In this document: in pieces, positions 50,187-59,412 of the stretch | Numbering within the stretch: the stretch's first letter is position 1 | Layout of the letters: every line of letters starts with the position of its first letter | Source: Pseudomonas monsensis | GTDB lineage: Bacteria; Pseudomonadota; Gammaproteobacteria; Pseudomonadales; Pseudomonadaceae | NCBI RefSeq assembly: GCF_014268495.2 | Contig: NZ_CP077087.1 | Location: 5,474,501 to 5,538,500, forward strand | DNA length: 64,000 bases | Reading direction: 5' to 3' | The notes under the pieces: model-generated | What the model saw: the letters and a program-made list of their open reading frames with translations, nothing else | What the model was told of the DNA's origin: nothing | Databases searched by the model: none | Made by a program: the position numbers and the translations under genes

Positions 50187-50892
50187 CCGGATGCCTAATA
50201 AAAGTCATTAAACACGAGCAACACCGCGCATTTCTTCGATACAATCTCCCCCCGATTATAAGGACGTCTCCTGATCGGGCCCCGCGACAGCGTCAATGCG
50301 CATGCATCGACATCAAAACCGCCCACAGAGAGCCGCCCACACAGATCGAGTGAAGTTGGCGCGCTTGCCTGTTCTTCCGGCAAAACCCCTGCTTTTCGCG
50401 AATCTGCAGAGCTGTCATACGCTCGGCCACCGCGTTGTTTTGCCTTTGCGGGCAGGGTGCCAGGCTGGGACAGCCCTTTTTGAGGTTCACGTCTTCAAAA
50501 GAGCGTGAAAAAAACGGGTTTTCACAACTTCACAAGAGTGTGGCGAGCAAATGAATAGTTTTGCGTCTGAACATGCACCATTAGCGTCTGAAACAGCCCA
50601 ACGACACAGGACCGGATATACCTCGAATACCGGAGCCTGAAGCCTGTCCGCTACGGATTTGGTTGCACAAAAACGGATGTCTCGACCATAAGTCGAATTG
50701 CCAGCCACGTGCTGAAATGAGTTCATGTGACTCTTGAAGCCAGGCCGCCTGCATCCGTCGAAGTTGCGAAAAATTGCGAAGATTCGGACATGGCGAACCT
50801 GACCACGGATAGCCGGGACACAATTGACCTGTCCCTGAATGCCTGGCAGCCATGCCGACAATTTGGTGCTGCAGATTTTGGAGACGCGTTAA
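50187..50892. other. Long leader/intergenic region upstream of mqo
   Basis: 706 bp without a convincing gene. A possible -10 (TACAAT at 50240-50245) and the inverted repeat GGGACA-N9-TGTCCC (50815-50835), 58 bp before the mqo ATG, are the only structured signals I can point to. Short open frames across it have poor codon bias. It may hold a long 5' leader or an unannotated small RNA. Confidence 0.45.
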
Positions 50893-52401
50893 ATGGCGCA
50901 TAACGAAGCAGTCGACGTAGTTCTGGTGGGGGCCGGCATCATGAGCGCCACCCTGGCAGTGCTGCTCAAAGAGCTCGACCCCGCGATCAAGCTGGAAGTC
51001 GTCGAGCTGATGGATTCCGGTGCCGCGGAGAGTTCCAACCCATGGAACAACGCCGGTACCGGCCACGCCGGCCTGTGCGAGCTGAACTACACCCCGCAGG
51101 CTGCCGACGGCACCGTCGACATCAAGAAAGCCGTGCACATCAACACCCAGTTCGAAGTGTCCAAGCAGTTCTGGTCGTACCTGACCAAAAAAGGCACCTT
51201 CGGCTCGTGCAAGTCGTTCATCAGCCCGGTGCCACACCTGAGTTTCGTCCAGGGCGACAAAGGCGTTTCCTTCCTCAAGGAGCGTTTCGAGGTTCTGCAC
51301 AAGCACCACGCCTTCGCCGACATGGAGTACACCGAAGACAAGGCCAAAATGGCCGAGTGGATGCCGCTGATGATGCCGGGCCGCTCGCCGGACGAAGTCC
51401 TCGCCGCGACCCGCGTGATGAACGGCACCGACGTCAACTTCGGCGCCCTGACCAATCAGTTGCTCAAGCACCTGACCAGCGCACCCGACACGCAAGTCAA
51501 ATACTGCAAGCGCGTCACCGGTCTCAAGCGTAACGGCAACGGCTGGACCGTCAGCATCAAGGACGTCAACAGCGGCAGCAGCCGTGAAGTCGACGCCAGG
51601 TTCGTCTTCCTCGGCGCCGGTGGCGCGGCGCTGCCGTTGCTGCAGGCCTCGGGCATCGAAGAGAGCAAAGGCTTCGGCGGCTTCCCGATCAGCGGCCAGT
51701 GGCTGCGTTGCGACAACCCGGAAGTGGTCAAGCAGCACCAGGCCAAGGTTTACAGCCAGGCGGCCGTGGGTTCGCCACCAATGTCCGTGCCGCACCTGGA
51801 CACCCGCGTGGTCGACGGCAAGAAGTCCCTGCTGTTCGGACCATACGCCGGTTTCACCACCAAGTTCCTCAAGCACGGCTCCTTCATGGACCTGCCGCTG
51901 TCGGTTCGCGCCGGCAACATCGGGCCGATGCTGGCGGTGGCAAAAAACAACATGGACCTGACCAAGTACCTGGTCAGCGAAGTGATGCAGTCGATGGAGC
52001 AGCGTCTGGATTCCCTGCGCCGTTTCTACCCGCAGGCGAAAGCCGAAGACTGGCGCCTGGAAGTGGCCGGCCAACGGGTGCAGATCATCAAGAAAGACCC
52101 GAAAAAGGGCGGCATCCTGCAATTCGGTACCGAACTGGTCGCGGCCAAGGACGGTTCCCTCGCCGCGCTGCTCGGTGCTTCGCCAGGAGCCTCGGTGACC
52201 GTTTCGATCATGCTGGAACTGATCGAGAAATGCTTCCCGGCCAAGGCCAAGGGTGAATGGGCTGCCAAACTGGCAGAGATCTTCCCGGCCCGCGAGAAGG
52301 TTCTGGAAACCGATGCTGCGCTGTATCGCAAGATCAACACGCAGAACAACATTGCCCTGGAACTGGTTGAAGAAAGCAGCGAGACCCCAAGCTTCGCTTG
52401 A
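50893..52401 (+). CDS. mqo: Malate:quinone oxidoreductase
   Basis: FAD-dependent peripheral membrane enzyme that oxidises malate to oxaloacetate and feeds electrons to quinone. The 502-residue product is of normal length, with the N-terminal dinucleotide motif VGAGIMSATLA at 12-22, the family block SNPWNNAGTGHAGLCELNY near 51-69, and FGPYAGFTTKFLKHGS near 316. Ribosome binding site GGAGACG before the ATG. Monocistronic, followed by a terminator. In pseudomonads Mqo replaces or supplements NAD-malate dehydrogenase in the TCA cycle. Confidence 0.96.
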   Translation: MAHNEAVDVVLVGAGIMSATLAVLLKELDPAIKLEVVELMDSGAAESSNPWNNAGTGHAGLCELNYTPQAADGTVDIKKAVHINTQFEVSKQFWSYLTKKGTFGSCKSFISPVPHLSFVQGDKGVSFLKERFEVLHKHHAFADMEYTEDKAKMAEWMPLMMPGRSPDEVLAATRVMNGTDVNFGALTNQLLKHLTSAPDTQVKYCKRVTGLKRNGNGWTVSIKDVNSGSSREVDARFVFLGAGGAALPLLQASGIEESKGFGGFPISGQWLRCDNPEVVKQHQAKVYSQAAVGSPPMSVPHLDTRVVDGKKSLLFGPYAGFTTKFLKHGSFMDLPLSVRAGNIGPMLAVAKNNMDLTKYLVSEVMQSMEQRLDSLRRFYPQAKAEDWRLEVAGQRVQIIKKDPKKGGILQFGTELVAAKDGSLAALLGASPGASVTVSIMLELIEKCFPAKAKGEWAAKLAEIFPAREKVLETDAALYRKINTQNNIALELVEESSETPSFA

Positions 52402-52412
52402 TCGCGCCGCAT

Positions 52413-52452
52413 AAAAAACGCCCCGTACTCAGTGAGTGCGGGGCGTTTTTTT
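52413..52452. terminator. Terminator of mqo
   Basis: Stem AACGCCCCGTACTC / GAGTGCGGGGCGTT with one mismatch, A6 before and T7 after. Confidence 0.92.
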
Positions 52453-52479
52453 ATGCCTGAAATTTGAAACCCGGACCTT

Positions 52480-52512
52480 TGTGGCGAGGGGATTTAGCGA
52501 ACCGTCGCCACA
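52480..52512. repeat. Single GTGGCGAGGGG-type REP hairpin
   Basis: TGTGGCGA (52480-52487) and TCGCCACA (52505-52512) form the stem. Same family as the 39119-39252 element. Confidence 0.65.
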
Positions 52513-52526
52513 GGTATCGGGAAATC

Positions 52527-52814
52527 TCAGGTGCGTGACTTGTTGATCAGTTCGATATAGTCCTGAGCGTTACGCTGATCGGCAATCAGATCAACGAAGG
52601 TCTTGCCCTGCTCATCCTTGCCATCCACGTCATAGCCAGCTTCAACGAAGAACGTCAGAAAGCGCTCGAAATCGTCGATGCGCAAACCACGGTAAGCCTT
52701 GACCAGTTTGTGCAGCGACGGCGAAGTGGCGTCGACCGGTTCAAAATCGAGGAACAGCTTGATCTGCTCATCGCCGATCTCGTCACCAATCACCTGTTTC
52801 TTATCTTTACGCAT
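52527..52814 (-). CDS. PA4642-family protein
   Basis: A 95-residue acidic protein matching the small Pseudomonas family named after PA4642: MRKDKKQVIGDEIGDEQIKL start, RGLRIDDFERFLTFFVEAGY in the middle, DLIADQRNAQDYIELI end. The second half looks like a single ankyrin-like helix pair (YDVDGKDEQGKTFVDLI). Function unknown. Found next to mqo, as in P. aeruginosa. Confidence 0.82.
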   Translation of the reverse strand: MRKDKKQVIGDEIGDEQIKLFLDFEPVDATSPSLHKLVKAYRGLRIDDFERFLTFFVEAGYDVDGKDEQGKTFVDLIADQRNAQDYIELINKSRT

Positions 52815-52877
52815 TGCCGACTCCAGCTCGCAGACATTACACGGGGCGGGCAGTTTACCCCTGCCCTGCCACCGGGC

Positions 52878-53357
52878 TCAACGCGCGCGCACGCTGCCAG
52901 TGTGCAAATCGGCCCAGATATGGCCGTTGGCGTAGCTGAGGAATTGCACATACACGGTATCGTTGCGCAACAGATCAATCACCACGCGGTACTGCGCCAA
53001 TGGGTAAAACAGCGTCAGGGTTTTGCTTTTATCGTCATACACCGGTTTTTTCAGGCTTTTGCTTTCACCGTCGAAACTGACGAGCACTTGATTGACAGTC
53101 GCGCCTTTGTTCAGCGATTTGCCTTTAAGGCGGATCATCAGCGACGAGGTCACCGGTATGGGTTGCTGATTGGACTGACGTTGCGCGCCCACGACCACGG
53201 AATAATCGGTGACTTGCAACAGTTGTTGCTGCTCGGGCTCGGCATCGCGCAGGGTCAAGTCGTCCGGCGGCAGGAACTGACTGTGCATCGGCGCGGCGGA
53301 CAGCGGCAGGCTGAGGGTCAATAACAGGGCGGCAAGGCTGCGGATCAAGAGGCGCAT
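52878..53357 (-). CDS. Exported protein of unknown function
   Basis: A 159-residue protein with a Sec signal peptide (RLLIRSLAALLLTLSLPLSA, cut near SAAP) and a mature part of regular strands, including IRLKGKSLNKGATVNQVLVS and YPLAQYRVVIDLL. Start at 53357 has GGAG seven bases upstream. Family not recognised. Same strand as the PA4642-like gene and 63 bp upstream of it. Confidence 0.7.
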   Translation of the reverse strand: MRLLIRSLAALLLTLSLPLSAAPMHSQFLPPDDLTLRDAEPEQQQLLQVTDYSVVVGAQRQSNQQPIPVTSSLMIRLKGKSLNKGATVNQVLVSFDGESKSLKKPVYDDKSKTLTLFYPLAQYRVVIDLLRNDTVYVQFLSYANGHIWADLHTGSVRAR

Positions 53358-53428
53358 GACAGGCTCCGGGGGCGGGGCCGAGCACTCTAGCATGGGTGTC
53401 GCGGATGGATCAGCACACACAAAACAAC

Positions 53429-53520
53429 TGTAGGAGTGAGCTTGCTCGCGAAGGCGGACTGACATTCAAAACAGATGTCGACTGATACACCGCTTTCGCG
53501 AGCAAGCTCGCTCCCACATT
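53429..53520. repeat. REP element pair (inverted)
   Basis: TAGGAGTGAGCTTGCTCGCG on the left and TTTCGCGAGCAAGCTCGCTC on the right with a core containing CAAAACAGATGTCGACTGAT. GCGAGCAAGCTC variant of the main REP family. Confidence 0.85.
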
Positions 53521-53536
53521 TAGATCGAGGCGCGGA

Positions 53537-54094
53537 TTACATGCCTTTAACGGCGAAGATCCCGTTGGCGTTGCGCCAGTAGCCTTTGTAGTCCATGCCG
53601 TAACCGAAGATGTAACGGTCAACGCATGGCAGGCCGACGAAATCGGCTTTCAGGTCAGGACGCGCCTTGCGGTCGTGATCCTTGTCGATCAGCACGGCGG
53701 TGTGCACTTTGCGCGCGCCGGCGTGTTTGCAGAAGTCGATGATCGCGCCCAAGGTGTGACCTTCATCGAGGATGTCGTCGATGATCAGCACGTCGCGGTC
53801 GATGAACGAGACTTCCGGCTTGGCTTTCCAGAACAGGTCGCCACCGCTGGTTTCATTGCGATAGCGGGTCGCGTGCAGGTAGGACGCTTCCAGCGGGAAC
53901 TGCAGATGAGTCAGCAGTTTGCCGGAGAAGATCAGGCCACCGTTCATCACGCAGAACACCACAGGGTTGCTCTCGGCCAGTTGTTCGTTGATGTGTGCAC
54001 CGACGCGGGCAATGGCAGCCTCGACTTCAGCTTCGGTGTACAGGCAGTCAGCCTCTCGCATGACTTGACGGATATGCTCGAGATCAGCGGACAT
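53537..54094 (-). CDS. hpt: Hypoxanthine-guanine phosphoribosyltransferase
   Basis: Purine salvage: converts hypoxanthine/guanine and PRPP to IMP/GMP. The 185-residue product has the PRPP-binding motif VLIIDDILDEGHTL near 103-116, the VVFCVMNGGLIFSGKL block near 45-60, and the base-recognition LVIDKDH-type segment (VLIDKDHDRK). Start at 54094 with GGAG upstream; the frame extending to 54163 is unsupported. Divergent from upp, so both salvage genes share a control region of about 175 bp. Confidence 0.93.
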   Translation of the reverse strand: MSADLEHIRQVMREADCLYTEAEVEAAIARVGAHINEQLAESNPVVFCVMNGGLIFSGKLLTHLQFPLEASYLHATRYRNETSGGDLFWKAKPEVSFIDRDVLIIDDILDEGHTLGAIIDFCKHAGARKVHTAVLIDKDHDRKARPDLKADFVGLPCVDRYIFGYGMDYKGYWRNANGIFAVKGM

Positions 54095-54269
54095 GGCGCT
54101 CTCCGGGGGGTGGTTGGCGGGGGGTATAGCCGCGAAAAGCGGGCAAAGGTACGCATCTCGCACGGCCGAATCAAGCCTTTATGGACTAACGTACTGTATG
54201 TCCTATAGGACATCACCCTCGGATAGATTAATCTAGGCCGGTTTTTTTGCCCGCCGCCGGAGTTTTTCC

Positions 54270-54908
54270 ATGCCCATCCTCGAGATCCGCCATCCGCTGA
54301 TCCGTCATAAACTCGGCCTGATGCGCCGTGCCGATATCAGCACCAAGAATTTCCGCGAGCTCGCTCAGGAAGTCGGCGCACTGTTGACCTATGAAGCTAC
54401 AAAAGATTTGCCGCTCGAATCCTACGATATCCCGGGTTGGTGCGGCACCGTGTCGGTCGAGAAAATCGCCGGCAAGAAGATCACCGTCGTGCCGATCCTG
54501 CGCGCCGGCATCGGCATGCTCGAAGGCGTGCTGAGCCTGATCCCGGGCGCCAAGGTTTCCGCTGTGGGCGTGGCCCGCAACGAAGAAACCCTGCAAGCGC
54601 ACACCTATCTGGAAAAACTGGTTCCGGAAATCGACGAACGCCTGGCAATGATCATCGACCCGATGCTCGCCACCGGCAGCTCGATGGTCGCGACCATCGA
54701 CCTGCTGAAGAAAGCCGGTTGCAAGGACATCCGCGCAATGGTGCTGGTCGCCGCGCCGGAAGGTATTGCTGCCGTCGAAAAGGCTCACCCGGACGTGACC
54801 ATCTACACCGCGTCCATTGATGAACGCTTGAACGAGCACGGTTACATCATTCCTGGACTTGGCGACGCCGGTGACAAGATCTTCGGCACCAAGCAGAAGG
54901 ACGCGTAA
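54270..54908 (+). CDS. upp: Uracil phosphoribosyltransferase
   Basis: Pyrimidine salvage: uracil + PRPP to UMP. The 212-residue product has standard length and motifs VPILRAGIGMLEG near 75-87, IIDPMLATGSSMVATID (PRPP loop) near 128-144 and the C-terminal YIIPGLGDAGDKIFGT that binds uracil. The uraA ATG follows two bases after its stop, so upp-uraA is one operon coupling uptake to salvage. Confidence 0.97.
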   Translation: MPILEIRHPLIRHKLGLMRRADISTKNFRELAQEVGALLTYEATKDLPLESYDIPGWCGTVSVEKIAGKKITVVPILRAGIGMLEGVLSLIPGAKVSAVGVARNEETLQAHTYLEKLVPEIDERLAMIIDPMLATGSSMVATIDLLKKAGCKDIRAMVLVAAPEGIAAVEKAHPDVTIYTASIDERLNEHGYIIPGLGDAGDKIFGTKQKDA

Positions 54909-54910
54909 CC

Positions 54911-56185
54911 ATGCAGCAAGAGTTCAACGATCCGCTCTGGCGCACGGTGCTCTCCGGCGCCCAGATGCTGTTCGTGGCTTTCGGCGCCCTGGTGCTGATG
55001 CCGCTGATCACCGGCCTTGACCCGAACGTGGCACTGTTCACCGCGGGTCTGGGGACGATTCTGTTCCAGATCGTCACCGGGCGTCAGGTGCCAGTGTTTC
55101 TGGCGTCGAGCTTCGCGTTCATCACCCCGATCATTCTCGCCAAGGGCCAGTTCGGCCTCGCCGCGACCATGGGCGGCGTGATGGCGGCCGGTTTCGTCTA
55201 CACCTTCCTCGGCCTTGCCGTGAAGATCAAAGGCACCGGTTTTATCGACCGTTTGCTGCCGCCGGTGGTGATTGGTCCGGTGATCATTTCCATCGGCCTG
55301 GCCATGGCGCCGATTGCCGCGAACATGGCAATGGGCAAGGCTGGCGATGGTGCTGAACTGATCCACTACCAGACCGCGATGATGATCTCGATGCCAGCGC
55401 TGCTGACCACGTTGATCGTGGCGGTGTTCGGTAAAGGCATCTTCCGCCTGGTGCCGATCATTTCCGGTGTACTGGTCGGTTTTGCCATGGCGTTCTATTT
55501 CGGCGTAGTCGACACCGCGAAGATTGCTGCCGCGCCATGGTTTGCGATCCCGCACTTCACCGCGCCGGAGTTCAACTGGCAGGCGATTCTGTTCATCGTT
55601 CCGGTGGCACTGGCTCCGGCCATTGAGCACATCGGCGGCGTGATTGCAGTCGGCAGCGTGACCGGTCGCGATTACCTGAAGAAGCCGGGCCTGCATCGCA
55701 CCTTGCTCGGTGACGGCATTGCCACCACCGCCGCCGGTCTGTTTGGCGGCCCGCCAAACACCACTTACGCCGAAGTGACTGGCGCCGTGATGCTGACCAA
55801 GAACTACAACCCGAAAATCATGACCTGGGCGGCGATCTTCGCCATCAGCCTGGCGTTCATCGGCAAGTTCGGCGCGCTGCTGCAGAGCATTCCGGTGCCG
55901 GTGATGGGCGGGATTCTGTGCCTGTTGTTCGGCTCGATCGCGGCGGTGGGGATGAACACCCTGATCCGTCACAAGATCGACCTGGGCGAAGCACGTAATC
56001 TGGTGATCGTCTCGGTGACCCTGGTATTCGGGATTGGCGGTGTGCTGGTCGGCACCGGGACTGGCCCGGACGACTTCGGCCTCAAAGGCATCGCGCTGTG
56101 CGCGGTGGTGGCGATTGCGCTGAACCTGATCCTGCCGGGCAATGACAGCTGGAAGCACAAGAAGGCGGATGAGCCGCTGATTTAA
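54911..56185 (+). CDS. uraA: Uracil permease (NCS2 family)
   Basis: Proton-uracil symporter of the inner membrane. The 424-residue product has about 14 helices typical of NCS2, with the QVPVFLASSFAFITPI strand-helix near 56-71, the substrate-site ALAPAIEHIGGVIAVG near 234 and the NAT signature region TYAEVTGAVMLTKNYNPK near 282-299. Second gene of upp-uraA. Confidence 0.95.
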   Translation: MQQEFNDPLWRTVLSGAQMLFVAFGALVLMPLITGLDPNVALFTAGLGTILFQIVTGRQVPVFLASSFAFITPIILAKGQFGLAATMGGVMAAGFVYTFLGLAVKIKGTGFIDRLLPPVVIGPVIISIGLAMAPIAANMAMGKAGDGAELIHYQTAMMISMPALLTTLIVAVFGKGIFRLVPIISGVLVGFAMAFYFGVVDTAKIAAAPWFAIPHFTAPEFNWQAILFIVPVALAPAIEHIGGVIAVGSVTGRDYLKKPGLHRTLLGDGIATTAAGLFGGPPNTTYAEVTGAVMLTKNYNPKIMTWAAIFAISLAFIGKFGALLQSIPVPVMGGILCLLFGSIAAVGMNTLIRHKIDLGEARNLVIVSVTLVFGIGGVLVGTGTGPDDFGLKGIALCAVVAIALNLILPGNDSWKHKKADEPLI

Positions 56186-56215
56186 GGCCTGAAGATTTTT
56201 ATTGCCTGACAGATA

Positions 56216-56283
56216 GCTATCGCGAGCAGGCTCACTCCTACAAGGTCAACGCACTACCTGTAGGAGTGAGCCTGCTGACGATA
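56216..56283. repeat. REP element pair (inverted)
   Basis: CTATCGCGAGCAGGCTCACT and the inverted AGGAGTGAGCCTGCTGACGA around a short core. Located between the converging uraA and hemH genes, where it may also end transcription. Confidence 0.85.
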
Positions 56284-56286
56284 CTT

Positions 56287-57312
56287 TCAGAGGGCCAGCG
56301 GCGCTCGTTCACACAGGGTGGCCAACGCCTTCGCCCATTGCGGGTCGTCGTTCAGGCACGGCACCAGCACCAACTCCTCGCCCCCCGCTTCGCGGAACTG
56401 TTCCTGGCCGCGATCGCCAATCTCTTCCAGCGTCTCGATGCAGTCGGCGACAAACGCCGGGCACATCACCAGAATTTTCTTCACGCCACTTTTCGCCAGT
56501 TCGTCCAGACGCGCTTCAGTGTAGGGTTCGATCCATTTCGCTCGCCCCAGACGCGACTGAAACGACACCGACCACTTGCCATCCGGCAAGCCCATGCGCT
56601 CGGCGAACAATGCCGCTGTACGCAGGCATTGCGCGCGATAACAGGTCGCCAGCACTGCCGGTGATGCGTTCTTGCAGCAGTCTTGATTCTTGAAGCAATG
56701 ATTGCCGGTCGGATCGAGCTTGGTCAGATGCCGCTCCGGCAAGCCATGGAAGCTCAGCAACAGGTGATCGTAATCCTGCTGCAAGTGCGTTCTGGCGCTG
56801 GCGGCCAAGGCCTCGATGTATTCCGGCTGATCGTAAAACGGTTGCAGCACCGACAGCTGCACGTCGAGGTTCTTCTGGCGAATCACGCGCCGGGCTTCTT
56901 CGATCACGGTGGTCGTCGTGCTGTCGGCGAACTGTGGATAAAGCGGCGCCAGGGTGATGCGCTTATGCCCTGCCGCAACCAGTTGCAGCAACCGTGTTTC
57001 AATCGACGGCTCGCCGTAACGCATCGCCAGCTCCACAGGCCCGTGGCTCCATTGCGTTGTCATCTGCTGTTGCAGACGGCGACTGAGCACCACCAGTGGC
57101 GAGCCTTCCTCCCACCAGATCGAGGCATAGGCATGGGCCGACTGCTCGGGGCGCTTGATCAGGATCAGCGACACCAACAGACGCCGCACCGGCCACGGCA
57201 GGTCGATCACGTACGGGTCCATCAGGAATTGATTGAGGTAGCTGCGCACATCGGCCACCGAGGTGGAGGCCGGAGAACCCAGGTTGACCAGAAGCAAAGC
57301 GTGATCGGTCAT
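56287..57312 (-). CDS. hemH: Ferrochelatase
   Basis: Inserts Fe(II) into protoporphyrin IX, last step of haem synthesis. The 340-residue product has the active-site motif LLLSFHGLPE with His189, the early VNLGSP and the late FVADCIETLEEI (catalytic Glu region). Start is placed at 57312 (MTDHALLLVN), just after the stop of the upstream gene; the extended frame would overlap it. Likely co-transcribed with the SDR39U1-type gene 13 bp upstream. Confidence 0.95.
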   Translation of the reverse strand: MTDHALLLVNLGSPASTSVADVRSYLNQFLMDPYVIDLPWPVRRLLVSLILIKRPEQSAHAYASIWWEEGSPLVVLSRRLQQQMTTQWSHGPVELAMRYGEPSIETRLLQLVAAGHKRITLAPLYPQFADSTTTTVIEEARRVIRQKNLDVQLSVLQPFYDQPEYIEALAASARTHLQQDYDHLLLSFHGLPERHLTKLDPTGNHCFKNQDCCKNASPAVLATCYRAQCLRTAALFAERMGLPDGKWSVSFQSRLGRAKWIEPYTEARLDELAKSGVKKILVMCPAFVADCIETLEEIGDRGQEQFREAGGEELVLVPCLNDDPQWAKALATLCERAPLAL

Positions 57313-57325
57313 GCAACGTCCTATT

Positions 57326-58228
57326 TCAGAGGCGGCTGGAGAGATCATCCAGAGCCGCGCGTAAATCCGTGAACCGGAAAGTGAAGCCCGCTTCCAGGAA
57401 GCGTGCCGGCATCGCCCGTTGGCCGCCCAGCAACAGCAAAGACATTTCGCCCAGACCGACCTTCAAGGCCAGGGTCGGCATCGGCATGAACGCCGGGCGG
57501 TGCAACACGCTGCCCAGCGTCTTGGCAAATTCGCGATTGCGCACCGGTTTCGGCGCGCACGCATTATAAGGACCACGGGCCTGATCGCGGTGCAGAAGAA
57601 AATCAATCAAGGCGATTTGATCCTCGATATGAATCCACGGCATCCACTGCCGGCCATTGCCCAAAGGCCCGCCCAGTCCAAGCTTGAACGGCAGCAGCAG
57701 CCGCGACAAAAAGCCGCCCTCGGCCGACAGCACCAGACCGGTTCGTACCAGCACCACGCGCACGCCAAACGCTTCGGCACGTTGCGCGGTTTCCTCCCAG
57801 GCGATGCACAGCTGGCTGGCGAAATCGTCGATCACCGGTGGCGACTCTTCAGTCAACTCGCGCTCGCCGCCATCGCCGTACCAGCCTATCGCCGAGCCCG
57901 AAATCAGCAGCGCAGGTTTCTGCGCTCGCGCTTCAAGCCAGGCCAGCAAGGTTTCCGTGAGCGTGATCCGACTGCTCCACAACAGCGCCTTGCGCCGATG
58001 GGTCCAGAGTCGATCAGCAATCGGCGCACCGGCGAGATTGACGATGACATCCACAAGCTCCTCGCCCAGGTCCTCCAGACGCGCGATGCCACGCACCTGC
58101 GCGCCGCAACGTTGCGCGACTTTTTCCGGGCGACGGCTCCACACGGTCAGGCGATGCCCCTGCTGCGACCAATGCCGGCAGAGCTGACGTCCTATCAAAC
58201 CAGTACCGCCGGTCAGCAATATGTGCAT
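57326..58228 (-). CDS. TIGR01777/SDR39U1-family NAD(P)-binding epimerase-like protein
   Basis: A 300-residue extended-SDR protein (YfcH/SDR39U1 type): GGTGLIG at 7-13, VNLAGAPIADRLW near 63, the SGSAIGWYGD active-site block near 110, and a C-terminal DUF1731 tail (LGEMSLLLLGGQRAMPARFL). The family lies often next to haem or chlorophyll genes; enzyme activity is not established. Divergent from the renalase-like flavoprotein gene across a region with TGTACA boxes. Confidence 0.88.
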   Translation of the reverse strand: MHILLTGGTGLIGRQLCRHWSQQGHRLTVWSRRPEKVAQRCGAQVRGIARLEDLGEELVDVIVNLAGAPIADRLWTHRRKALLWSSRITLTETLLAWLEARAQKPALLISGSAIGWYGDGGERELTEESPPVIDDFASQLCIAWEETAQRAEAFGVRVVLVRTGLVLSAEGGFLSRLLLPFKLGLGGPLGNGRQWMPWIHIEDQIALIDFLLHRDQARGPYNACAPKPVRNREFAKTLGSVLHRPAFMPMPTLALKVGLGEMSLLLLGGQRAMPARFLEAGFTFRFTDLRAALDDLSSRL

Positions 58229-58354
58229 GACATCTTCCTCGCGTGGCGTTTTACCCGGATCACTAGTCTATTTTTATAAGCAGGGATCTTTTCGTACGGG
58301 CAGGCTCTATTGTTTAACCATAGGCCAAGCTGCCAGAACGAGAACGCTAGAAGT

Positions 58355-58405
58355 TATACCAAAAAACAAAATTGTACAGGTTTCAATCACGGCGTAGTCT
58401 GTACA
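58355..58405 (+). promoter_or_regulatory. Predicted operator/promoter of the renalase-like gene
   Basis: TATACC (58355-58360) and TGTACA (58373-58378) are 12 bp apart; a further TGTACA is at 58400-58405. The same layout occurs at 59712-59785. TTGTAC (58372-58377) and TAGTCT (58395-58400) are 17 bp apart and could be the -35 and -10, so the boxes overlap the promoter. I infer repression by the MerR-type regulator encoded at 60768-61709. Confidence 0.6.
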
Positions 58406-58425
58406 GAAAGGTAAACGAGGCCCCT

Positions 58426-59412
58426 ATGACTGTACCTATCGCAATCATCGGCACCGGCATCGCCGGACTTTCGGCGGCCCAAGCTCTGACAGAGACCGGG
58501 CACACCGTCCAGTTGTTCGATAAAAGTCGCGGCAGCGGCGGACGCATGTCGAGCAAACGCAGCGACGCCGGTTCGCTGGACATGGGCGCGCAATATTTCA
58601 CCGCCCGCGACCGGCGCTTCGTCACCGAGGTGCAGCGCTGGCAAAGCCAGGGCTGGGTAGCCGAGTGGACACCGCAGCTCTATACCTTCCATGGCGGGCA
58701 ACTGAATCTGTCGCCGGATGAGCAGACGCGCTGGGTCGGTTCGCCACGCATGAGCGCCATCACCCGCGGCCTGCTCGAAGGGCTGGAAGTGCATTTCGCC
58801 TGTCGGATCACCGAGGTCTATCGCGGCGAACAACACTGGCACCTGCAGGATGCCGAGGGATTCACTCACGGCCCCTTCAGCCATGTCGTGATCGCCACGC
58901 CGGCACCGCAAGCCACGGCCTTGCTGGCCGCTGCGCCGAAACTCGCCGGTGCCGCCGCCGGGGTGAAAATGGACCCGACCTGGGCTGTCGCCCTTGCCTT
59001 CGAAACCCCGCTGGATACGCCCATCGAGGGCTGCTTCGTCCAGGACAGCCCACTCGACTGGCTGGCGCGCAACCGCAGTAAACCCGGACGCGACAACACC
59101 CTCGACACCTGGGTGCTGCACGCCACCAGCGCCTGGAGCCGGCAACACATCGACCTGTCCAAGGAAGCGGTGATCGAGCAATTGCACGGTGCCTTTGCCG
59201 AACTGTTGCACAGCGCGATGCCCGCGCCCACGTTCAGCCTCGCCCACCGCTGGCTCTATGCCCGTCCGGCCACCAGCCATGAATGGGGTACGCTGGCCGA
59301 TGCCGATCTGGGCTTGTACGCCTGTGGTGACTGGTGCCTGTCCGGCCGCGTGGAAGGTGCCTGGCTCAGTGGTCAGGAGGCTGCAAGACGCTTGCACGAA
59401 CATCTGCAATGA
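58426..59412 (+). CDS. Renalase-like FAD-dependent oxidoreductase
   Basis: A 328-residue flavoprotein. N-terminal Rossmann motif IIGTGIAGLSAAQAL at 7-21, then KSRGSGGRMSSKRSDAG and DMGAQYFTARDRRF, which are typical of the bacterial renalase/amine-oxidase-like family, and a C-terminal FAD-contact GLYACGDWCLSGRVEGAWLS. Bacterial renalase-type enzymes oxidise isomeric dihydronicotinamides, but this assignment is inferred. Start at 58426; the longer frame runs through the operator boxes. Coupled (ATGA) to the Trp-rich gene. Confidence 0.85.
   Translation: MTVPIAIIGTGIAGLSAAQALTETGHTVQLFDKSRGSGGRMSSKRSDAGSLDMGAQYFTARDRRFVTEVQRWQSQGWVAEWTPQLYTFHGGQLNLSPDEQTRWVGSPRMSAITRGLLEGLEVHFACRITEVYRGEQHWHLQDAEGFTHGPFSHVVIATPAPQATALLAAAPKLAGAAAGVKMDPTWAVALAFETPLDTPIEGCFVQDSPLDWLARNRSKPGRDNTLDTWVLHATSAWSRQHIDLSKEAVIEQLHGAFAELLHSAMPAPTFSLAHRWLYARPATSHEWGTLADADLGLYACGDWCLSGRVEGAWLSGQEAARRLHEHLQ

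Noticed and set aside
50296..50508. Short plus-strand frame in the mqo upstream region
   Set aside because: Poor codon bias, no ribosome binding site and no recognisable features.
50581..52122. 513-codon minus-strand frame over mqo
   Set aside because: Antisense shadow of mqo; begins and ends without signals.
54842..56158. 438-codon minus-strand frame over uraA
   Set aside because: Antisense shadow; His/Arg-rich low-complexity product.
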